A stretch of DNA of 19,850 nt from Leadbetterella sp051649345 (GCA_051649345.1 JBOFGX010000369.1:1-19850), one strand, 5' to 3'. Shown: positions 1-6,757, counted from the first letter of the stretch. Notes: a model not told the origin generated them from the letters alone. Numbers and translations: made by a program.

Positions 1-78
1 CAAGCGAAAAATTGTCCGAATTTTTCCCCTAAACTTGTCCCTATTCATGAAAAATTCAGGCCAACACTCTTTCGCTTG
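1..78. repeat. Long nested imperfect inverted repeat at the window edge
   Basis: Two perfect 9-base inverted pairs are nested. CAAGCGAAA (1-9) pairs with TTTCGCTTG (70-78), and GAATTTTTC (18-26) pairs with GAAAAATTC (49-57). Between them TGT (13-15) and CC (16-17) can also pair with the other arm. The loop is 27-48. Together this gives about 23-24 possible base pairs with internal bulges. It sits in non-coding DNA and begins at base 1, so it may extend out of the window. It could be a structured RNA, a dispersed palindromic repeat or a mobile-element relic. It lacks a T-tract, so it is not a typical terminator. Confidence 0.55.
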
Positions 79-311
79 ACCTCAGCCGCACCTCATTTAT
101 AGAAAAATTTCTCTTCTTGTACTTTTTGAGGGTAGACTAATTAGTAAGAATTTATATGTCTTTCGTCGGTTTTTCTACTGTTAATGTATCAATAAAATAG
201 ACTTTAATAGTTCTGTTGGTCTTTTGTATTAATTTTGGATCGCAAGACCTTCACGTATTGTCTCAATAAAATTTAAAACAATAGTCTTGCATTAATTCCA
301 AAAATCAATAA
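79..311. other. Non-coding stretch upstream of rsmG
   Basis: No convincing gene is seen. A TAnnTTTG-like -7 box (TAATTTTG, 230-237) lies about 75 bases before the rsmG start, but no TTG box at the right distance precedes it. A 7-base inverted pair, GCAAGAC (242-248) and GTCTTGC (284-290), encloses a small hairpin TATTG-tct-CAATA (256-268). This could be a leader structure or chance in AT-rich DNA. Confidence 0.3.
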
Positions 312-941
312 ATGAAAACCGTAGAAACGATATTTCAATATTTTCCTGATCTAAATGCAGAGCAAAAAGATCAATTCACACGTATGTATGAGCTGTATCA
401 TCATTGGAACGATCAGATCAATGTGATTTCACGGAAAGATATGGATGAGTTTTATGAGCGGCACGTGCTTCACTCATTAGCCATCGCAAAAGTGTGCAAA
501 TTTGTAGATGATGCCGAGATTTTGGATGTAGGTACAGGCGGGGGATTTCCGGGAATTCCGCTGGCTGTGATGTTCCCCAATGCTAAGTTTCACTTGGTAG
601 ATAGTATTGGTAAAAAAATAAAAGTGGTATCGGAAGTAGCGGCGGGTCTTGGGCTCAAAAATGTAGTAGCAGAACACGAAAGAGCCGAAAAAGTCCGTAA
701 TACCTATGATTTTGTAGTAAGTAGAGCTGTCACTCGTATGGCTCCGTTTCTTTCTTGGGTACAGAACAAAATCAACCGAAACCATTTCAATCCTTTGGAT
801 AACGGAATTTTGTACCTCAAAGGGGGTGATTTATCGGAAGAACTAGCAGAGGCGAAACGCAAATATGTCTTGTATGATATTCCTACGTTTTTCAAAGAAG
901 AGTTTTTTGAAACCAAAAAAGTAGTCTATATCCCTTTTTGA
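312..941 (+). CDS. rsmG: 16S rRNA (guanine(527)-N7)-methyltransferase RsmG
   Basis: RsmG (GidB) methylates N7 of G527 in 16S rRNA using S-adenosylmethionine, in the cytoplasm. The protein has 209 residues, the usual family length. The SAM-binding motif I, LDVGTGGGFPGIPLA, lies at residues 71-85, followed by the second-strand acidic residue in HLVDS (94-98). The later VSRAV segment is typical of the family, and the N-terminal YELYHHWNDQINVISRKD part matches RsmG well. The ATG at 312 follows A-rich sequence. It is the first gene of a likely operon: the next start codon comes one base after its TGA. The assignment rests on clear motif recognition. Confidence 0.95.
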   Translation: MKTVETIFQYFPDLNAEQKDQFTRMYELYHHWNDQINVISRKDMDEFYERHVLHSLAIAKVCKFVDDAEILDVGTGGGFPGIPLAVMFPNAKFHLVDSIGKKIKVVSEVAAGLGLKNVVAEHERAEKVRNTYDFVVSRAVTRMAPFLSWVQNKINRNHFNPLDNGILYLKGGDLSEELAEAKRKYVLYDIPTFFKEEFFETKKVVYIPF

Positions 942-942
942 C

Positions 943-1617
943 ATGTCGGCCATCGTCCAATTTATACCAGATACGTCTGAAATCATCATAAAAGCCACCT
1001 TGGTTTTTTATGGCAAATATAGCGACCATCTTTTGGGTGAAAAGATCATCTCAGAAATCAATTTTTTCTGGAATGAACCCCAAGTAGAAATAGAAAGTGG
1101 TAATAAAAAATGGAAAGTGCGTTTCCACGTAAATCAGCTCTCCACCACTACCCCAAGTGCATGGGATTGGATACAAACCAATACAGATTACGCAGTGAAT
1201 TTTATACGACTAGAAGACAAAAATGTATATGAACGATCCATGATGGGTTTTGGAATGGGTGAGAATTCAGGACACTGGATTATAAGTGACAAACTAGGAG
1301 AAAGCACTACGGCAGCTCATGAGTTTGGACATGCTTTGGGACTTCCTCATCCTAAAAACCATGATTATAGAGGTTTTGGATTTCCGCCTATCATGGCTCC
1401 AAGGGGCACTTGGGTAGATCCTATGTATCAATGGGATCCCAATGTAGACGCAGGCATGCCAGGAGGAACTATGAAACCCACGACACGAAGAGTACATCCA
1501 AGTGAGGTTTTGGAAGTCCTTAATGGAATTGATTTAAACCAAATTACAACACAAACGATAGGAAGTATTCCTAATTTCTTTTTGGACGAAATTGGTCAAA
1601 AAACAAGTATTACGTAA
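943..1617 (+). CDS. Metzincin-type zinc metalloprotease without signal peptide
   Basis: The 224-residue protein carries an extended metzincin zinc site, HEFGHALGLPHP (H126, E127, H130, H136), followed by a likely Met-turn PPIMAPRG (M151). This fits a zinc-dependent peptidase of the M10-like metzincin group, with three histidine ligands and a glutamate general base. No signal peptide, lipobox or propeptide cysteine switch is visible. It begins MSAIVQFIPDTSEI and the body resembles a bare catalytic domain, so a cytoplasmic location is inferred. The start at 943 is one base after the rsmG stop, which indicates co-transcription and possible translational coupling. The substrate is unknown. It could instead be a self-limiting or toxin-like protease. 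The class is well supported and the role is not. Confidence 0.8.
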   Translation: MSAIVQFIPDTSEIIIKATLVFYGKYSDHLLGEKIISEINFFWNEPQVEIESGNKKWKVRFHVNQLSTTTPSAWDWIQTNTDYAVNFIRLEDKNVYERSMMGFGMGENSGHWIISDKLGESTTAAHEFGHALGLPHPKNHDYRGFGFPPIMAPRGTWVDPMYQWDPNVDAGMPGGTMKPTTRRVHPSEVLEVLNGIDLNQITTQTIGSIPNFFLDEIGQKTSIT

Positions 1618-1663
1618 TTTTATCCCGATTTTTGAGTTCTATACTAAAAAAAAACCTTTCCTC

Positions 1664-2002
1664 ATGAAAAAAACAATTTCGATTATAGTCATTTCTTTTG
1701 CACTAGCATCTTGTGCAGGTACAGCACCAAGTACTTCAAGAAGTGGAACAAATAATTCGGCATTTAGTCCAGAAGCTCAAGCCAAAAACTTGACGGATCA
1801 AATGGCTGTAGTTTTGGAACTTACTGAAGAGCAAATTCCCAAAGTTTTTAATTTAAATCTAGTCAATGCAAAACTCACTCGTGCATTGCGTATAGATGAC
1901 ACTTCAGGTAAAAACTCTCAAAAACAAAGCTATCAGAATGAAATGCAGAAGGTATTGACCGAAAAGCAATTCCCCATTTTTCTTGAAAAATTTTTAAATT
2001 AG
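1664..2002 (+). CDS. Small LTXXQ-motif lipoprotein
   Basis: The 112-residue protein begins MKKTISIIVISFALASC, a lipoprotein signal peptide with lipobox LASC (lipidated Cys17). After a Ser/Thr-rich linker it has two LTxxQ motifs, LTEEQ and LTEKQ, in a predicted helical body ending FPIFLEKFLN. LTxxQ pairs mark the Spy/CpxP-type periplasmic proteins and the related short Bacteroidota proteins, so a periplasmic chaperone-like or envelope-stress role is possible but unproven. An upstream in-frame start at 1592 exists, but it would overlap the protease gene and bury the signal peptide, so I chose the ATG at 1664. It lies 46 bases after the protease gene and probably shares its transcript. Its stop overlaps the stop of the convergent GH5 gene. 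Confidence 0.75.
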   Translation: MKKTISIIVISFALASCAGTAPSTSRSGTNNSAFSPEAQAKNLTDQMAVVLELTEEQIPKVFNLNLVNAKLTRALRIDDTSGKNSQKQSYQNEMQKVLTEKQFPIFLEKFLN

Positions 2003-3723
2003 TTTTTGATAAAACGCTGTTTAACTTTTCCTTTTTCTGTAGATATTAGTAATATATACTTCCCTGCTTTCCAGTTCGAAACCGAAAGTGTGGGGCTTTG
2101 TTCTTTTCTAAATTGTACTTGAGAAATTCGAGTCCCTTTCATATCAAAAGCCTCAAGTTCTAAAACATGAGACTGAGTATATATAGTAATGGAATCTCCA
2201 GAAGGATTGGGAAAAATAGTAATTTCTGAGCTCTCAGATTGTGTAGATAGCAGAATTTCCTTTTCTACTTCAATTATAAAACTTTTGATAATCAAAGGCG
2301 ATGTGATTTTTCCCAAGTCAAATACTATTCTAGCCGCTTCATCTGTAGGGCTATTCATAATAAAACTATATCCGAGTGATGTTTGCTTATCTACAACCAT
2401 ACCTCTATATCCCGAGTAAGCTGTATAATCCCCCGAACTTTTACCAATATAATGTGAAAACGATATGGGCTTATCGGAATCAAGTTCCAAGGTTACAAAA
2501 TAGCGTTTTCCTTTTTCTAATCTAATATTGGATTTCACCAATTGAGCATGCCACTCTTCCGATCCTGACTGCGTAATGTTTAGTTTAATCTCATTTGAAC
2601 CTACAGCTAGATTTCCTTTAGCAGACGTATTGTTGATGTTCAATACCCAATTATCTGAATTAGACACGAACTTAGATTCATATACGAGGTTTGTCTGAAT
2701 GATTACTTCTGGGTACATCTTATCATTGATAAGAGCATTTGCTAAAGGTTTCAGTATGGTCTTGCTACTTGGATTGTAAATACCAAACCCAGCACTAAAC
2801 TCCCAATACGCCCAACTGAAGCCTTGCTCTTCAAACCAGCGAGCAAGGAAATTTGTCCACTTAGTACGGCTGTCTATATCAGCTGTACTGTAGGCACCAA
2901 ACTCTCCAATATTGATGGGAAGGTTCTTTGTTTTAGCAACCGTTATCAGATTCTTGAAAGCCTGCTTTACTTCATTACGTTCTTGGCGGGTATTTTCCCA
3001 TTTGGTGCCCAACCATTTTTTCGAATCGCCTGAAATCCATTCGGCTCCTTGGTGTGTAAACTGAAATGGATCATAATAATGGATGGAAATAATCAAATTG
3101 GGATCATTAGGGATATCCATAAATGGCACTCCGCTTAGACCATTATAGTTGGTAGGTGCTATCAAAACAGCCCGGGTTGGATTTTCTTTTCTGATAATGG
3201 CAAGTGCTTGTTTGAAAAGCGGATTCCAAACAGCTGGTGTGAGCTTATCATGAGGTTCGTTGAGAACCTCAAAAATCAGACGATCATTGTATCCTTTAAA
3301 ATAAGCGGCAATTTGTTCCCATTGAGCCAAAAATTTTGGTGAATTTGCGACAGGGTCTGTAAACATAGTTTCGTGATGATGCATATTGATGATCACGTAT
3401 AAGTTCTCCTTAAGAGCAAGATCAACTACGTATTTCACCCTTGATAAAAACTCGGATTTAAGCTTGTATGGTGCCATTTGATCAGATCTTTCGGGTGTAT
3501 CCCATCTAATTGGGATTCGTACATGATTGAGACCTTGCTCCGCAATTATCTTGAAGTACTCATCACGAAAAGGATTACTCCAAGCCGTCTCCGTTGGAGC
3601 TTCCAACATATTACCCATGTTGATACCTTTACCCAGCTTTTTATTTATTTCAAAAATGGTAGATTGAGAAAATGTATTTCCCCAAAACGAACAAAAGAAT
3701 GCAAAAGCAATCAGTTTTTTCAT
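1999..3723 (-). CDS. Secreted GH5 family glycoside hydrolase (cellulase-like) with T9SS sorting domain
   Basis: The 574-residue secreted enzyme has a signal peptide MKKLIAFAFFCSFWGNTFSQ (1-20) and a GH5 (clan GH-A) catalytic barrel at about 25-345. The acid/base is E156 in EVLNEPHD, the nucleophile is E274 in NIGEFGAYS, and the family histidines are in INMHHHE (112-118). A beta-rich region at about 355-495 resembles a CBM4/9-like carbohydrate-binding module. The last 75 or so residues (ITIFPNPSGDSITIY to FIKN) form a type A T9SS C-terminal sorting domain. The likely role is an endo-acting beta-glucanase or mannanase exported through the outer membrane; the substrate cannot be told from motifs. 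I chose the ATG at 3723 because it gives a standard signal peptide; an upstream ATG at 3765 would add 14 residues that mask it. Confidence 0.9.
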   Translation of the reverse strand: MKKLIAFAFFCSFWGNTFSQSTIFEINKKLGKGINMGNMLEAPTETAWSNPFRDEYFKIIAEQGLNHVRIPIRWDTPERSDQMAPYKLKSEFLSRVKYVVDLALKENLYVIINMHHHETMFTDPVANSPKFLAQWEQIAAYFKGYNDRLIFEVLNEPHDKLTPAVWNPLFKQALAIIRKENPTRAVLIAPTNYNGLSGVPFMDIPNDPNLIISIHYYDPFQFTHQGAEWISGDSKKWLGTKWENTRQERNEVKQAFKNLITVAKTKNLPINIGEFGAYSTADIDSRTKWTNFLARWFEEQGFSWAYWEFSAGFGIYNPSSKTILKPLANALINDKMYPEVIIQTNLVYESKFVSNSDNWVLNINNTSAKGNLAVGSNEIKLNITQSGSEEWHAQLVKSNIRLEKGKRYFVTLELDSDKPISFSHYIGKSSGDYTAYSGYRGMVVDKQTSLGYSFIMNSPTDEAARIVFDLGKITSPLIIKSFIIEVEKEILLSTQSESSEITIFPNPSGDSITIYTQSHVLELEAFDMKGTRISQVQFRKEQSPTLSVSNWKAGKYILLISTEKGKVKQRFIKN

Positions 3724-3753
3724 AACTTCAACAATTTTCGTTTCGAAGGTACG

Positions 3754-3761
3754 TATATTTG
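3754..3761 (+). promoter_or_regulatory. Possible Bacteroidota -7 promoter box for the NTF2-like gene
   Basis: TATATTTG fits the TAnnTTTG consensus exactly and ends 17 bases before the ATG at 3779, inside the 55-base divergent intergenic region. No good TTG -33 box is seen at the usual distance, so this is a weak call. Confidence 0.35.
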
Positions 3762-3778
3762 ACAAAGATCAAAATTCA

Positions 3779-4228
3779 ATGAACAGATATATTTTACTAC
3801 TAAGTGTACTTTTTATTTCTTACTCAAAGAGCCAAGCACAAGCTAAGGAAGAAGAATTAAAAAACACGATTTCTGATTTCTTCAAAGCCATGTATGCAGG
3901 TGATAGTAGTCTTATAAAAACAACCTTGTACAAAGAGTTTAATCTTCAAAGCATACTCGTAGTACCTACAAAGAGCCCAAAAGTATCTAAAATGTTACAA
4001 CCTTCATTTCTAAAAGCCGTAGCCAGCAAAAAAGCTACTGACATCTACGATGAAAGGTTATTAGACTATAAATTTATGATAGAAGAACATATGGCAGTAG
4101 TTTGGACTCCCTATGAGTTTTATTACAATGGAAAGAAATCGCACACAGGCACCAATGTGTTTACGTTTGCCCCAGACGAAAATAACCAATGGAAAATCTT
4201 GAGTATTGTGGATACGAGGAGGTTTTGA
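3779..4228 (+). CDS. Secreted NTF2-like (SnoaL/lumazine-binding-like) protein
   Basis: The 149-residue protein has a signal peptide (MNRYILLLSVLFISYSKSQAQA). The mature part begins with a helix, EEELKNTISDFFKAMYAGDSS, and ends with strands such as MAVVWTPYEFYYNGKKSHTG and WKILSIVDTRRF. That order is the cone-shaped NTF2-like fold seen in many small Bacteroidota secreted proteins annotated as nuclear transport factor 2 or lumazine-binding-like. No catalytic residues can be assigned and the function is unknown. The gene diverges from the GH5 gene across 55 bases and converges on the radical SAM gene with only 12 bases between the stops. Confidence 0.7.
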   Translation: MNRYILLLSVLFISYSKSQAQAKEEELKNTISDFFKAMYAGDSSLIKTTLYKEFNLQSILVVPTKSPKVSKMLQPSFLKAVASKKATDIYDERLLDYKFMIEEHMAVVWTPYEFYYNGKKSHTGTNVFTFAPDENNQWKILSIVDTRRF

Positions 4229-4240
4229 AAAAGTAGTTTT

Positions 4241-5275
4241 TTAGCCTGCCAATCGACTTTCTTCAATCAAAAGTTCACCCCAATTCACCATATCATTTTG
4301 TTTGTTTTTCAAAACTTTTTTTAACGTAGAAGTATATATCCGCTCGATTGGTTCCACCTTTTGCACAACAAAGTCTTCAAAAAGCTTATCTGTAAAATCA
4401 TGTATATTTCCTATTGAGAAATTACTAGAAAAACCATATGAAACTGGAGTTATATCTCCTTTCTCGTCTACAACAATTGTGTCTAATATATCCGCCATTC
4501 TACCAGAATGACTACATGTTCTAAAAAACGGATTGACAAGCGTAGGAAATGACTCAATATGCTCTCGGTGCAAGATATCAAGTTGTACCACAAGCTTTTC
4601 CCTATATTTATCTTGCAAGTAATTCGCAAGTATAAAACTACGATGACGCATCAACTCATCCAACTCAAACTGCTCCATATTATTTATCGCCCTTCCGAAC
4701 ATTTCGAGAGGATGTAACTGAAGCAATTTTGCACCTTGCTCTACCGCAAACTCTCCCAACCACAGTAAATCTTGCCAACTTTCATTTGTAATGGTATGTA
4801 TAAAACCAAAAGCAGATTGATAACTATTTAGAATTTCTACTCCCTCCAGCATTTTTTTGTATGCTCCTTTTTGTCCTCGAATAGCATCGTGGAGATCTTC
4901 TTTACCGTCAATGCTTATGGCAATCAAATCTATATATTTCAAGATTTGTTGATTGCGATCGCTACCAAGCAGCATACCATTGCTTGCCACGGTCGTCTGA
5001 TAGCCTATATTCTTAGCCTCTTTTACTAGCTCGAGAAAATACTTATACAAAAAAGGTTCTCCTCCTGAAACAGCAATATTATTGTATCCTTCCTCATATG
5101 CGTATGAAAGAAACTTTAGCAGAACATCTATATCCAGCATTTGTTTTAGCCCTGGCATAGAGTCAGAATAGCAATGAATGCATGCCAAGTTGCATAACTT
5201 TGTTGGATGTATTTGAATAGTTTTAAAAGGGCTGAGCGTTTGCTCAACCCTTTCGTTTATACCGCAAGTCTCCAT
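4241..5275 (-). CDS. Radical SAM enzyme, probable RiPP/protein maturase (PlpX-like)
   Basis: The 344-residue protein has the radical SAM cluster motif CNLACIHC (C28, C32, C35), preceded by QIHPTKL and followed by YSDSMPG, a GGEP motif at 71-74 and AISIDG further on. A LLQLHPLEMFGRA segment in the middle is shared, to my knowledge, with peptide-maturase radical SAM proteins of the nif11-associated/PlpX (splicease) group. The C-terminal part keeps a SPASM-like layout (VVDEKGDITPVSYGF, then IGNI) but has only one cysteine there (C254), so a full auxiliary iron-sulfur cluster of the SPASM type seems impossible. It starts one base after the stop of the upstream small gene, a tight two-gene operon that makes that small protein its likely substrate. 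The radical SAM class is certain, the peptide-maturase role is likely, and tyramine excision is a hypothesis. Confidence 0.85.
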   Translation of the reverse strand: METCGINERVEQTLSPFKTIQIHPTKLCNLACIHCYSDSMPGLKQMLDIDVLLKFLSYAYEEGYNNIAVSGGEPFLYKYFLELVKEAKNIGYQTTVASNGMLLGSDRNQQILKYIDLIAISIDGKEDLHDAIRGQKGAYKKMLEGVEILNSYQSAFGFIHTITNESWQDLLWLGEFAVEQGAKLLQLHPLEMFGRAINNMEQFELDELMRHRSFILANYLQDKYREKLVVQLDILHREHIESFPTLVNPFFRTCSHSGRMADILDTIVVDEKGDITPVSYGFSSNFSIGNIHDFTDKLFEDFVVQKVEPIERIYTSTLKKVLKNKQNDMVNWGELLIEESRLAG

Positions 5276-5276
5276 T

Positions 5277-5615
5277 CTAAACTTCGAATTCGGCTCTAAA
5301 TTTTAAACCTTCTGGATTAATAATCCCATAGGGGAACACTTCAAACTGCCTCCAATTGACGCCTAGTCTATTGAACTTATTAAAGAAATCTGGATGAACA
5401 ACTCCATTAATAATGTATCCGACATGCTTTAGCTGCCCTGTCCCAACTTTCCAAAAATCCGCTGGTACACCTTTGTCTCTAATTCTGTCTATGGATAGAC
5501 CTGCTTTACTCAACTGAGCAATTACGCTAGAAATTTTCTTGATGTCATTTTTAGGAGTAAGCCCCCCTCTGAGGTGATTCATCAATGCTTCCTCAAATTG
5601 TTTTTCATCTGCCAT
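5277..5615 (-). CDS. Small Cys-free protein, candidate substrate (precursor) of the adjacent radical SAM enzyme
   Basis: I do not recognise a named family for this 112-residue protein. The N-terminal half is helical and charged (MADEKQFEEALMNHLRGG, KKISSVIAQLSKAGLSIDRI). A Gly/aromatic-rich middle follows, and the C-terminus contains FEVFPYGIINPEGLKF. It has no cysteine and no signal peptide. A double glycine occurs at residues 17-18. The P95-Y96-G97 triplet followed by IINP resembles the X-Y-G sites and YGIxxP pattern that I recall from spliceotide precursors, in which a splicease removes tyramine from Tyr. The stop lies one base before the radical SAM start codon. It might instead be an accessory (recognition) partner rather than a substrate. 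The weak ribosome-binding context and poor promoter are unremarkable for this phylum. Confidence 0.7.
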   Translation of the reverse strand: MADEKQFEEALMNHLRGGLTPKNDIKKISSVIAQLSKAGLSIDRIRDKGVPADFWKVGTGQLKHVGYIINGVVHPDFFNKFNRLGVNWRQFEVFPYGIINPEGLKFRAEFEV

Positions 5616-6058
5616 GGCTAAAAATAATTAAGTTAAAAAGAACCTTACTTTGTCTTCATATGAAGGACAACATGCGTGAATACGTAATCATAAAGACTAA
5701 AGACAGAATGAAATTAGGAAGGATTTTACGAGAAAAAAATAAAATTTATTGTACGGTAATACAACCCATGTAACAAGTAGAAGTATCAAAAAATAAAGTT
5801 TACAATATATATTCTCAATCTGAATTCAGACTAAAATACAATGTCATTTAAAACATGGTCTATGACAAATAAACCCTACTACTAGGAGTATTTCCTGTAA
5901 ACTCTAGGGGGATGTTCCATTCAAAAGCGTAGAAAGTCCATAACTAGTAAAACATGAAAACAATAAATGTCTTTGCATTATTTACCTTTATCACAAAAGA
6001 TAAAATTCGGAAAACATAATAAATTTAGGCTTCCTAAGTTTATAACTATTCTCAAATT
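5616..6058. other. Gene-poor AT-rich gap between the radical SAM operon and the aquaporin gene
   Basis: These 443 bases hold no convincing gene. The plus strand has a 37-codon frame (5660-5773, starting MKDNMREYVIIKTKDRMKLG) without a clear ribosome-binding site. Minus-strand frames are all 12 codons or fewer. A perfect 12-base palindrome TCTGAATTCAGA lies at 5819-5830. I find no TAnnTTTG box on the minus strand for the small-protein gene, so its promoter is not identified. The aquaporin gene ends at 6059, and no strong terminator hairpin with a T-tract is apparent after it. Confidence 0.4.
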
Positions 6059-6757
6059 TCAAAACAATAAACTAGCAGCCACTGCTCCTAGAATAGGTGC
6101 AACAACAGGTATCCAAGCATATGACCAATTGGAATCTCCTTTACCTGCTATAGGCAGAATGGCGTGCATGATACGCGGGGCTAGATCACGCATAGGATTA
6201 ATAGCATACCCAGTTGTACCGCCAAGACCATTACCAATAACGAAAACTAGCATACCTACTAGATAAGGGCCAACGCCGGTATCTGCCTCAGCTACAATTG
6301 ATTTTACACCAATAAACAATATGGCTGTTCCCATAAACTCACCAAAAAAATTAGATGGCAAATGATTGATTGCGGGTCCTGTAGAGAAAGTAGCCAACTT
6401 TAAGCCTTTGTCTTCTGTAGCTTCATAATGAGGATAATAAAACAACCAGACGCATAAGGCCCCCAATCCTCCACCTAAAAATTGTGCTAAAATATACGTT
6501 CCTACATCTGACCATTCGCCTGAATCAAAAGCTAAACCAATAGTAATGGCGGGATTAATATGAGCACCCGCACTCCCAAACCGCTGAGCCACGAAGACCC
6601 CCATCGTAACGGCTAAACCCCAAGCAGTAGTAATGATGATCAAACCGCTGTTTTGTCCTTTGGTTTTAGATAACAAAACATTAGCAACCACTCCATTTCC
6701 CAAAAACATGAGTATAAAACTCCCAAGAAATTCACCAAGAAACAAGGATTTTTCCAT
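6059..6757 (-). CDS. glpF: Aquaglyceroporin (MIP family, GlpF-like)
   Basis: This 232-residue inner-membrane channel of the MIP family probably passes glycerol or other small neutral solutes. The first pore motif is INPA (N68-A70) in AHINPAITIGLAF. The second is INPMRDLAPRI, in which the usual NPA is NPM (187-189). The aspartate after NPM-R (D191) is the residue typical of glycerol-conducting members. Six hydrophobic helices are visible, in two repeats separated by the loop near 108-135. No glpK or glpD lies next to it, so the substrate is inferred from the motif only. The gene stands alone, diverges from purB, and has a good promoter match at 6809-6841. Confidence 0.85.
   Translation of the reverse strand: MEKSLFLGEFLGSFILMFLGNGVVANVLLSKTKGQNSGLIIITTAWGLAVTMGVFVAQRFGSAGAHINPAITIGLAFDSGEWSDVGTYILAQFLGGGLGALCVWLFYYPHYEATEDKGLKLATFSTGPAINHLPSNFFGEFMGTAILFIGVKSIVAEADTGVGPYLVGMLVFVIGNGLGGTTGYAINPMRDLAPRIMHAILPIAGKGDSNWSYAWIPVVAPILGAVAASLLF

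Noticed and set aside
1..48. Minus-strand frame open from an ATG at 48 to the window edge (16 codons).
   Set aside because: Too short to judge and it lies within the inverted repeat; no family pattern.
477..785. Minus-strand 102-codon frame inside rsmG.
   Set aside because: Antisense to a clearly conserved gene and its translation shows no domain pattern.
5585..5620. Double glycine at residues 17-18 of the small protein as a bacteriocin-type leader cleavage site.
   Set aside because: No C39 peptidase transporter is nearby and 94 residues would follow the cut; too weak to claim.
5585..5773. Plus-strand 62-codon frame overlapping the start of the small RiPP-like gene.
   Set aside because: It overlaps the candidate precursor in antisense, and only the last 37 codons have a possible start; no ribosome-binding site or family.
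5819..5830. Palindrome TCTGAATTCAGA taken as a regulator site.
   Set aside because: Twelve-base palindromes arise by chance, and it lies over 200 bases from either gene start.
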